From positions 526,441-590,440 of the forward strand of contig CAWBVI010000005.1 of assembly GCA_963792205.1 (NCBI GenBank): a DNA stretch of 64,000 nt, in the 5' to 3' direction. Of this stretch, positions 57,495 to 64,000 are shown piece after piece; within the stretch, counting starts at the first letter, position 1, and every line of letters starts with the position of its first letter. The DNA comes from DATDAH01 sp963792205. Its GTDB lineage: Bacteria; Actinomycetota; Acidimicrobiia; Acidimicrobiales; DATDAH01. Position numbers and translations under genes: made by a program. The notes under the pieces are model-generated. The model did no database searches, had not been told where the DNA came from, and worked only from the letters and a program-made list of their open reading frames with translations.

Positions 57495-58667
57495 TCAGTC
57501 AGGGAGTGACGAGAGAGCGGCGATGAGGGCGTCGATGTCGGTGCCATCGTTGTAGGGGGCCAGCGAGACACGGATCCGTCCCCCGCGGGACCCGCAGACG
57601 ATGCCGGCGGCGGTCAGGCGCGGCAGCGTGCCGGCGGGCAGGTCACCCTCCCGCCCCAACGAGATCAGATGGCGAGCGGCACCGGCGGCGTCCAGGTCCC
57701 GGAACGGTCGCCACCCGAAGGGCCGAAGCCCTTCGATGAGGTGGCGACCGAGCGTCTCGGCGTGCCCGGAGATCTCTGCCGCACCGCCGGCGAGCAGTTC
57801 GGTGATCGCCGCCGTCAGCCCGGCCACCGAGACATAGGACATCGTCGACTGCGTGTAGCGCCGCCCACCCTCGGCGAGCAGCAGTCGGGTGGCGTCGAAC
57901 GAGAACGGATCGGGTGCCCCCATCCAGCCCGGCAGCGGCGGGGGGCGATCGAGCAAGGACTCGTGGATGGCCCCGATGGCCACCCCGCCATGGCCGCCCA
58001 GCCACTTGTACCCGCTCGACACGATCAGGTCGGCATCCCAGGCGGCCGCGTCGATCGGCTCCGCTCCCGCCTCCTGGGATGCATCGATCACCAGCCGAGC
58101 TCCGACGGCATCGGTGGCGGCCCGGAGCCGAGGCACATCGACACGACTCCCGGTGGCGTACTGCACAGAGCCAACGGCGACGACCGCCGTCGTCTCGTCC
58201 ACCGCGGCGACGACGGCATCGGTCAGGTCCGTGGTCGCCGTGTCGAGCACGAAATGGACGCCAGGCCCGCCTCGATCCTCGGCCAGCAACCACGGGCGGG
58301 TCACCGCCGGGAAGTCGGTGGCGACCAGCACGACGGTGCGGTCCGCGGGCGGCGCCAGCAGCAGCGGCGCCTGACCCAGGAGCTCGCTGGCCCCTGACAG
58401 CAACGCGACCTGGCTCTCACCAGTGCCCAGCACCGCAGCCGCCTGGGCCCTCAGGGCCCCGAGGTAGGCCACCTCGTCCTCGTCGCTGAGGTGCAGGTTG
58501 CCGTGACGGCCGACGTCCTCGAGGAATCGGTGCATGGCCTCGACCGCCGGGCGACCCAAGAGCCCGAGTGCCGCCTGGTTGAGGTAGACCGCTTCGCCGA
58601 GGCTGGCGTAGTCGGCACGAGGCAACACCGCCGCCGAAAGGTCCTTGGTGTCTCGCGACCCATCCAC
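57495..58667 (-). CDS. Class V aminotransferase-like PLP enzyme, copy 2
   Basis: 390 residues, differing from copy 1 at only a handful of residues (for example near the N-terminus DLSAAV for DLPAAV, TGES for TRES, and LPRLTA for LSRLSA near the end). The PLP Lys in SSGYKWLGG is kept, as are all domain motifs. Synonymous changes are also present, so the copies have begun to diverge but both appear functional. Divergent from RCC1 copy 2 as in copy 1. Confidence 0.85.
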   Translation of the reverse strand: MDGSRDTKDLSAAVLPRADYASLGEAVYLNQAALGLLGRPAVEAMHRFLEDVGRHGNLHLSDEDEVAYLGALRAQAAAVLGTGESQVALLSGASELLGQAPLLLAPPADRTVVLVATDFPAVTRPWLLAEDRGGPGVHFVLDTATTDLTDAVVAAVDETTAVVAVGSVQYATGSRVDVPRLRAATDAVGARLVIDASQEAGAEPIDAAAWDADLIVSSGYKWLGGHGGVAIGAIHESLLDRPPPLPGWMGAPDPFSFDATRLLLAEGGRRYTQSTMSYVSVAGLTAAITELLAGGAAEISGHAETLGRHLIEGLRPFGWRPFRDLDAAGAARHLISLGREGDLPAGTLPRLTAAGIVCGSRGGRIRVSLAPYNDGTDIDALIAALSSLPD

Positions 58668-58813
58668 GACTGAGTTCTAGCCCGATGCCATTTCGGCCAG
58701 GCGTACCTGATCGACAAGCGCCACTCAGGCGGGCTGGCGGAGCGCAGTAGCGCACGCCCGCTGCGGCTTAGCGTCCGGCTAGGGTCGGGTCCCTCCCAGG
58801 GAAGGGACGGCGC

Positions 58814-60022
58814 ATGGCGGGGCGGCGAATAGCAGCGTTGATCGCTGTTGTGGTGGCGGTGTTGGTGCTCAGCGACGGGACGGCGCATGCCGATCCCGTC
58901 CCGCTCACCGGCGTCGTCGAGGCGGGCAGTTCGGACTGGCGGGTGGTCTCCGTCGGCGGCAGCCACACCTGCGGCATCCGCACCACCGGCCGCCTCTACT
59001 GCTGGGGCTGGGACGAATACGGCCAGGTCGGCAACGGGTCCGACACCGGCGACCAGACCTTCCTCGTCGAAGTCGCCGGCGGCCGCACCGACTGGACCAC
59101 CGTCACCGCCGGCGGCGTGCACACCTGCGCCCGGCGCAGCACCGGCCGCCTCTACTGCTGGGGCAGCGACGGCAGCGGCCAGCTCGGCAACGGACCCGTC
59201 ACCGGCGACCAGACCACCCCCGTCGAAGTCGCCGGCGGCCGCACCGACTGGACCACCGTCACCGCCGGCGGCGTGCACACCTGCGCCCGGCGCAGCACCG
59301 GCCGCCTCTACTGCTGGGGCGCCGACTACTTGGGTCAGGTCGGCAACGGCGAGCCCGACGCCGACCAGCCCGCCCCCGTCCAGGTGGCCGGCAACCGCAC
59401 CGACTGGACCGCTGTCACCGCCGGCTTCGGCCACACCTGCGCCCGGCGCAGCACCGGCCGCCTCTACTGCTGGGGCGACGACAGCCGTGGCCAGGTCGGC
59501 AATGGGCCCATCACCGGCGACCAGCCCACCCCCTTCCAGGTGGCCGGCAACCGCACCGACTGGACCGCTTTCACCGCCGGCTTGGCCCACACGTGCGCCC
59601 GGCGCAGCACCGGCCGCCTCTTCTGCTGGGGCCAGGACGTCAGCGGCCAGCTCGGCAACGGACCCGCGACCGGCGATCAGCCCACCCCCGTCCAAGTCGC
59701 CGGCGGCGCCACCGACTGGACCCAGGTAGACGCCGGCGACCGCCACACGTGCGCCCGGCGCAGCACCGGCCGCCTCTACTGCTGGGGCCGGGACTTCAAC
59801 AGTCAGCTCGGGGACGGCGGCATCCTCCTCGACCAGCCCGCCCCGACCGAGGTGGCTGGCGGCGCCACCGACTGGGCCACCGTCGACGGCGGCGGCAGCC
59901 ACACCTGCGCCCGCACCACCACCAAACGGCTCTTCTGCTGGGGCGCCGACGGCAGCGGCCAGCTCGGCAACGGACCCCTCACCGGAGACCTGGGCGGACC
60001 CTGGGAGGTCCCCGTCGCCTGA
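58814..60022 (+). CDS. Secreted RCC1-repeat beta-propeller protein, copy 2
   Basis: 402 residues, same length and same seven blades and Cys pairs as copy 1. Changes are few (signal helix VVVAVLVLS for VVVAALVLS; EPDAD for EPEAD; FQVAG for VQVAG; GPATGD for GPTTGD). No frameshift in about 1.2 kb of internally repetitive DNA. It is followed by the tRNA-Val fragment rather than the sigma factor. Confidence 0.85.
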   Translation: MAGRRIAALIAVVVAVLVLSDGTAHADPVPLTGVVEAGSSDWRVVSVGGSHTCGIRTTGRLYCWGWDEYGQVGNGSDTGDQTFLVEVAGGRTDWTTVTAGGVHTCARRSTGRLYCWGSDGSGQLGNGPVTGDQTTPVEVAGGRTDWTTVTAGGVHTCARRSTGRLYCWGADYLGQVGNGEPDADQPAPVQVAGNRTDWTAVTAGFGHTCARRSTGRLYCWGDDSRGQVGNGPITGDQPTPFQVAGNRTDWTAFTAGLAHTCARRSTGRLFCWGQDVSGQLGNGPATGDQPTPVQVAGGATDWTQVDAGDRHTCARRSTGRLYCWGRDFNSQLGDGGILLDQPAPTEVAGGATDWATVDGGGSHTCARTTTKRLFCWGADGSGQLGNGPLTGDLGGPWEVPVA

Positions 60023-60137
60023 CCCCTCGGTGCAGGCCCGGCTGTCGGGGTGGTCCTTCTGTGGTCTACCGCTGCTCCCGTCGGGGCGATCGGCACCTCC
60101 GTGACCAGCGCTATATGCCCTGACCAGGGAAACCCTT

Positions 60138-60194
60138 GGTGGGCGATACTGGGCTCGAACCAGTGACCTCTGCCGTGTGAAGGCACGCGACTCG
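60138..60194 (-). repeat. 3' fragment of a tRNA-Val(CAC) gene, copy 2
   Basis: Identical for 57 bp to 50548-50604. It again lacks the 5' half and is preceded on the plus strand by TGACCAGGGAAAC (60121-60133). To its right lies the dyad AGATCCCCGGGATCT, then the ABC permease stop. Confidence 0.7.
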
Positions 60195-60239
60195 TTCTGG
60201 AGATCCCCGGGATCTTGACCGGCAGTCCCGAGTGCTGAA

Positions 60240-61022
60240 CTACGTGACGTCGCGACGGATCGTCCGGACGACACCGGCGGCTAGCGGGGCCGCAACCCAG
60301 AAGAGGACCGAGATCGAGATCTGCGGCACGTGACCTCCCCATTCGTTCTCGAGCACCCAGTTGAACGTCGTGGACATGTCGATCCAGTCAGACACCAGCG
60401 TCGAAGCGGCGCCGAGCACGGCAAAGGCGGCGGGGAGGGCGAAGGAGGCGGCGATGGCGGGCGCCGAGCTCTGCAGCAGCGCTCCGAGCGCGACGCCGGC
60501 GAGGACGTTGAGGAGCACGAAGAGCAGATAGCCAGTGATGGCGCCGACGTTGAGGTTCGCCTCTAGGGCGCGGCCCGAGGCGGCCGCCAGCCCGAGGCCG
60601 GCGGCGGTGACCACCCCGCCGAAGATCGCTGCACCGCCACCAAGTACCAGCGACGCCGCCAGCTTGGCGTTGACGACGCGGATGCGTCGCGGTTCCTGGG
60701 TGAACGTGCTGAAGACAGTGCGTTGGCTCCATTCACCGGTGAGCATCAGGATCGCCACCACAGGCAGGAGGATCGTCAGCGCAAGGGCGGCAACGCGGAG
60801 GTAGCTCGCGTGGGTCTGATCGAAGGTCGTCGGGGCGAAGATCGGCGCCAGCATCATCCCTGCCGTCGACATGGCCACGAGAGCGAGAAGCCAACGGGCG
60901 GCGCGGGTGTCGGTGGCCTTGGCCCACTCCACCCGGACGAGCCGTGAGAACGGGATGGGTCCTCGGGCCGACGACGGTGCCGCCTCGATGCCGTGGGTTC
61001 GGGCGGAGATGGACATGGTCAT
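60240..61022 (-). CDS. ABC-2-type transporter permease
   Basis: 260 residues with six helices: LLALVAMSTAGMMLAPIFA, YLRVAALALTILLPVVAILM, LVLGGGAAIFGGVVTAAGLG, AITGYLLFVLLNVLAGVALG, AIAASFALPAAFAVLGAAST, ISISVLFWVAAPLAAGVV. The cytosolic FSRLVRVEWAKATDTRAARW and GEWSQRTVFSTFTQEPRR phrases are typical. Its ATG overlaps the ATPase gene stop (ATGA), so both subunits are made together. Confidence 0.85.
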   Translation of the reverse strand: MTMSISARTHGIEAAPSSARGPIPFSRLVRVEWAKATDTRAARWLLALVAMSTAGMMLAPIFAPTTFDQTHASYLRVAALALTILLPVVAILMLTGEWSQRTVFSTFTQEPRRIRVVNAKLAASLVLGGGAAIFGGVVTAAGLGLAAASGRALEANLNVGAITGYLLFVLLNVLAGVALGALLQSSAPAIAASFALPAAFAVLGAASTLVSDWIDMSTTFNWVLENEWGGHVPQISISVLFWVAAPLAAGVVRTIRRDVT

Positions 61023-61936
61023 GCTGCCGCCTCCTGGGGCGCAGCCGCCTTGGCTGTGGTGAGAGAGAAGAACAGCTGCTCCAGCCCGTCTGTCTCGGCG
61101 TGACGCAACTCGGTGAGAAGCACGTGGTGGTCGCGGGCGACACCCGCCACCACCTCGGTCGTGACCCGACCACCGGAAACGTCCACGGTGAGCACGTCAT
61201 CCGGCCCGGCGATGCAGTCGATCTGCGCCGCTTGGAGCGCCGCGGTCAGTGCGACGGGGTCTGGACTGCGCACGAGGATCGTGGAGCTGGCAAGCAGATC
61301 GTCCAGCCGACCGGCGGCCACCACGACCCCGCCGGAGATGACGACGAGATGATCAGCGGTGGCCTGCACCTCGTGGAGCAGGTGGCTCGACAGCAGCACC
61401 GTGCCGCCATGGTCGGCGAAGTCGCGGAAAAGCGTTCGCATCCAGGCGATGCCATCGGGATCGAGCCCGTTCGCCGGCTCATCGAGAATCAACGCCGCCG
61501 GTTCACCGACGAGGGCCTGGGCGACGCCGAGACGCTGGCGCATGCCAAGCGAGTAGGTCCCAACCCTCTTCGCCGCAGAGTCGGTGAGCCCGACGAGGTC
61601 CAACAGATGGTCGACCCGCCTCGTGTCAACGCCTGCCATCAGCGCTGCGATCGTGAGCGTCGCCCGGCCACTGCGTCCGGGATGCATCGCCGAAGCGTCG
61701 AGCAGCGTCCCGACCACCCGCGTCGGGTTGGGCAACTCGCCGAACGGTCGGCCGTCGATGGTCGCCGTACCACAATCGGCTCGCACCAGCCCGACGATCA
61801 TCTTCAGCGTGGTGGACTTCCCGGCGCCGTTGGCCCCGAGGAAACCGGTGATGGTCCCGGGTTCGCAGCGCAACGAGACGTCGCGGACGACCGGAACCTT
61901 CTTGTAGCTCTTGGTGAGAGCGGTTGTCGTGATCAT
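61019..61936 (-). CDS. ABC transporter ATP-binding protein
   Basis: 305 residues. Walker A GANGAGKST (34-42), signature SLGMRQ (129-134), Walker B ALILDEP (148-154), switch His in LLSSHLLHEV. The sub-family is that of drug/lantibiotic-type exporters paired with ABC-2 permeases; the C-terminal ~85 residues are the usual regulatory extension. It is divergent from the two-component system (160-bp gap), which often controls such exporters. Confidence 0.9.
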   Translation of the reverse strand: MITTTALTKSYKKVPVVRDVSLRCEPGTITGFLGANGAGKSTTLKMIVGLVRADCGTATIDGRPFGELPNPTRVVGTLLDASAMHPGRSGRATLTIAALMAGVDTRRVDHLLDLVGLTDSAAKRVGTYSLGMRQRLGVAQALVGEPAALILDEPANGLDPDGIAWMRTLFRDFADHGGTVLLSSHLLHEVQATADHLVVISGGVVVAAGRLDDLLASSTILVRSPDPVALTAALQAAQIDCIAGPDDVLTVDVSGGRVTTEVVAGVARDHHVLLTELRHAETDGLEQLFFSLTTAKAAAPQEAAA

Positions 61937-62096
61937 GTGTCCAACCTGAACCGGCCGGTGCGCCGCCGCATCGGGCGGACGGCCACGATCCGATGTCCGA
62001 AGGGAGGCTGGCCGCTTCCGACGTTTGGTCTTTCGTTGGTTGCAGTGTCGACTTTCGTCGATGTTGCACGGGGGCCCTGAGCCGTACGCTCGAACT

Positions 62097-63326
62097 ATGT
62101 CCTGGCTTCGAAGATGGTGGGCTCAGACCGCCCCCACGGCGATGCTGGCATCGAGCGACTCGGCTCAACCCGACACCGCGGGGCCCAGGACTGGGCGCGA
62201 CTGGTCCGTCGACGCCGGTGCGTTCGTCCTCGCCGCCGCTCTCGGCGCCCTGATCCTGAGCGTCACAGTGGACGACACCGCCAATCGGATGACCTCGGGG
62301 CAGGTTGCCACCGACGCCGCGTTCGGAATCCTCTGCTGTCTCTCCCTGTGGTGGCGGCGGCGGTGGCCGGTCGGGGTGGCGCTTGTTTGCGTCGTGTTGG
62401 GCGCGTTCTCGACGTTTGGCACGGTCGCCGGCCTGCTCGCACTGTCCTCGCTGGCTGTGCACCGCCATGTCCGGCCCGCCATGTTCGTTGCCGCGCTGTT
62501 CGTTCCTTCCGCAGTGGTGTGCTCGATCTGGCTCGGGCGGGCTTCCCCCTGGTCGGTGATGCTGCCGACGGTGGCGCTTGCGGCCGCCGCAACTGCCTGG
62601 GGCATGTTCGTCCGCGCCCGGCGTCAGCTCCTCTCCACCCTGCGCGACCGTGCCCAACGGGCCGAGGCAGATCAGCTCGTCCGCGCCGAACGTGCGCGCC
62701 TGGCCGAGCGGACCCGCATCGCACGGGAGATGCACGACGTGCTCGCCCACCGCATCTCCCTGGTGGCGCTGCACGCCGGGGCGCTCGAGGTCGCACTCGA
62801 CCTGCCTCCCGCCCAGGTGCGGGAGAGCGCAGCGCTGTTGCGATTGACGGCCCACCAAGCGCTGGAAGAGCTGCGGGACGTGATCGGCGTGCTGCGACAG
62901 GAGCCGGGACAGGGGCGGCCTTCGACGGTGCCACAACCGACGTTGGCTGACATTCCACGCTTGGTGGAGGAAACCCGCCGCTCCGGCGCAAAGATCGACT
63001 TCGAGATGCAGGTGGACGGTGCAGCTGCCGCACCCGGCCCCTTGGGTCGCGACGCATACCGCATCGTGCAGGAAGCGCTGACCAACATCAGCAAGCACGC
63101 TCGCGGCACCCTCGCCCAGGTTCGGGTGGCGGGGGCGCCGAACCGCGGCCTGCACGTATGCGTTCGGAACCCACCCGCAGTGGGCGCCCACGACCGTCCG
63201 GCTCTGCCGGGTTCCGGCACCGGCCTCCTTGGCCTACAGGAGCGGGTGACCCTGGCCAATGGTGTCCTGGTGCACGGGCCGGACGCTTCCGGTGACTTCG
63301 TCGTCGAGGCCGACCTGCCGTGGTGA
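62097..63326 (+). CDS. Sensor histidine kinase, NarX/DesK type
   Basis: 409 residues from ATG 62097. N-terminal membrane block (AGAFVLAAALGALILSV, AAFGILCCLSLWW, VALVCVVLGAFSTFG, VAALFVPSAVVCSIWL, VMLPTVALAAAATAWGM); HisKA_3 dimerisation domain RTRIAREMHDVLAHRISLVA with His213; ATPase domain with YRIVQEALTNISKHARGTL and GTGLLGLQERVTLANG. The outer loops are short, so the signal is probably sensed in the membrane, as with envelope stress. It overlaps the regulator gene by a few bases. Confidence 0.9.
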   Translation: MSWLRRWWAQTAPTAMLASSDSAQPDTAGPRTGRDWSVDAGAFVLAAALGALILSVTVDDTANRMTSGQVATDAAFGILCCLSLWWRRRWPVGVALVCVVLGAFSTFGTVAGLLALSSLAVHRHVRPAMFVAALFVPSAVVCSIWLGRASPWSVMLPTVALAAAATAWGMFVRARRQLLSTLRDRAQRAEADQLVRAERARLAERTRIAREMHDVLAHRISLVALHAGALEVALDLPPAQVRESAALLRLTAHQALEELRDVIGVLRQEPGQGRPSTVPQPTLADIPRLVEETRRSGAKIDFEMQVDGAAAAPGPLGRDAYRIVQEALTNISKHARGTLAQVRVAGAPNRGLHVCVRNPPAVGAHDRPALPGSGTGLLGLQERVTLANGVLVHGPDASGDFVVEADLPW

Positions 63327-63973
63327 AGGTCCGGGTCCTTCTGGTCGATGACGACGCGCTGGTGCGTGCGGGTCTCCGGATGATCCTGTCGTCGTCAGAG
63401 GAGCTGGAGGTGGTGGGGGAGGCTGACGACGGTGCCAACGCCGTCGCTGCTGCGCAGACGCATCGACCCGATGTCGTCCTGATGGACATCCGGATGCCCG
63501 GAATGGACGGCATCGCCGCCACAGAGGCCCTACGCCGCCTTGCACGCCCACCGCACGTCATCGTGCTGACCACGTTCCAGGCCGACGAGCATGTCATGAG
63601 CGCGCTTCGGGCCGGCGCCGACGGGTTCCTGTTGAAGGACACAGCACCTACGGAGATCGTCAGTGCAGTGCGCCTCGTGGCTGCAGGAGAAGCGATGCTG
63701 TCACCGTCGGTCACCCGCACACTCCTTTCTCACCTCGGCAACAACGACATGACAGATCGCCGTCGCTTCGCTGCCCAACGCCTGAAGTCGCTCACCGACC
63801 GGGAGCGGGAAGTCGCTACTGCGGTGGGGTCCGGCGCATCCAACGCCGAGGTTGCCGCATCTCTGTTCATGAGCGAGGCCACCGTCAAAGCGCACGTCTC
63901 GCGGCTTCTCACCAAGCTCGCCGTCACGAACCGGGTGCACATCGCGATTCTCGTGCACGACGCTCAGTCGTGA
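63320..63973 (+). CDS. NarL/FixJ-family response regulator
   Basis: 217 residues, GTG 63320 overlapping the kinase stop. Receiver: LLVDDDALVRAGLRMIL with the acidic pair, Asp56 in LMDIRMPGMDG, Thr in VIVLTTFQADE, Lys106. LuxR-type helix-turn-helix: SLTDREREVATAVGSGASNA, EVAASLFMSEATVKAHVSRL. It pairs with the kinase just upstream and probably activates the divergent ABC exporter genes. Confidence 0.9.
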   Translation: MVKVRVLLVDDDALVRAGLRMILSSSEELEVVGEADDGANAVAAAQTHRPDVVLMDIRMPGMDGIAATEALRRLARPPHVIVLTTFQADEHVMSALRAGADGFLLKDTAPTEIVSAVRLVAAGEAMLSPSVTRTLLSHLGNNDMTDRRRFAAQRLKSLTDREREVATAVGSGASNAEVAASLFMSEATVKAHVSRLLTKLAVTNRVHIAILVHDAQS

Positions 63974-64000
63974 CTTGACCGCGCAGGCGGCGCCGGCACC

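Larger units (their letters stand above)
57433..60068. repeat. Large direct repeat, copy 2
   Basis: Counterpart of 45771-48407, offset about 11.66 kb. Both genes stay intact. Homology stops within the TGTGGTCT at the point where copy 1 runs into iteron element A; here 50 bp of different DNA leads to the second tRNA-Val fragment. Small differences include base substitutions and a one-base length change near 58802. Confidence 0.9.

Overview
The window is very GC-rich, with strongly G/C-ending codons, frequent GTG starts and GGAGG-type ribosome binding sites. Together with the gene families present (BTAD/STAND/WD40 regulators, DUF899, DUF6069, DUF7144-type membrane proteins, CYTH protein, LPG-synthase-like membrane protein, OsmC) this points to the chromosome of an actinobacterium, probably of the class Acidimicrobiia. 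That placement is inference. No complete rRNA or tRNA gene, replication origin, phage structural gene, transposase, integrase or CRISPR array was found.

Layout. 0-3 kb: the 5' end of a subtilisin-like protease, an HxlR regulator and a flavin oxidase. 3.3-8.1 kb: a very large membrane-spanning regulator (BTAD DNA-binding head, STAND NTPase, one transmembrane helix, WD40 propeller) divergent from a small one-helix membrane protein. 8-15 kb: secreted repeat protein, small secreted protein, SDR, acidic lipoprotein, FtsX-type permease and the tail of a MazF-like toxin. 15-20.7 kb: a second giant regulator, this time with a degenerate kinase domain, followed by a small one-helix protein whose tail carries four copies of a 17-residue repeat. 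20.8-25.5 kb: small metabolic and stress genes, two of them behind SoxR-like boxes in 19-bp-spaced MerR-type promoters. 25.5-40 kb: sulfatase, CYTH protein, membrane proteins, pseudokinase/LPG-synthase-like protein, CobW and MBL proteins, antiporter and sulfotransferase. At least five intergenic regions here share a 17-bp motif (TCATCCnnTTTGCGTGA). 40-45.7 kb: CHRD protein, endonuclease/phosphatase, PBP4-type carboxypeptidase and a glycine-rich secreted protein.

45.7-60.2 kb looks like an accessory or rearranged region. A ~2.6 kb unit (class V aminotransferase facing away from a secreted RCC1-repeat protein) occurs twice, about 11.66 kb apart. A 57-bp fragment of the 3' half of a tRNA-Val(CAC) gene also occurs twice, and two 64-bp elements carry four TGACC iterons at exact 10-bp spacing. 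Between the copies lie an ECF sigma factor with a membrane propeller protein, a tightly overlapping operon (universal stress protein, DUF1003, PAP2 phosphatase, diacylglycerol-kinase-like lipid kinase) and a large LuxR/MalT-type regulator. 60.2-64 kb: an ABC-2 exporter pair divergent from a two-component system (histidine kinase and NarL-type regulator).

Many genes in 0.7-57.3 kb need one or more single-base shifts to read through, while 57.4-64 kb is free of them. For genes where both halves are well conserved I treat the shifts as probable sequence errors and annotate one gene across them. Only truncated or strongly shortened genes are called pseudogenes.
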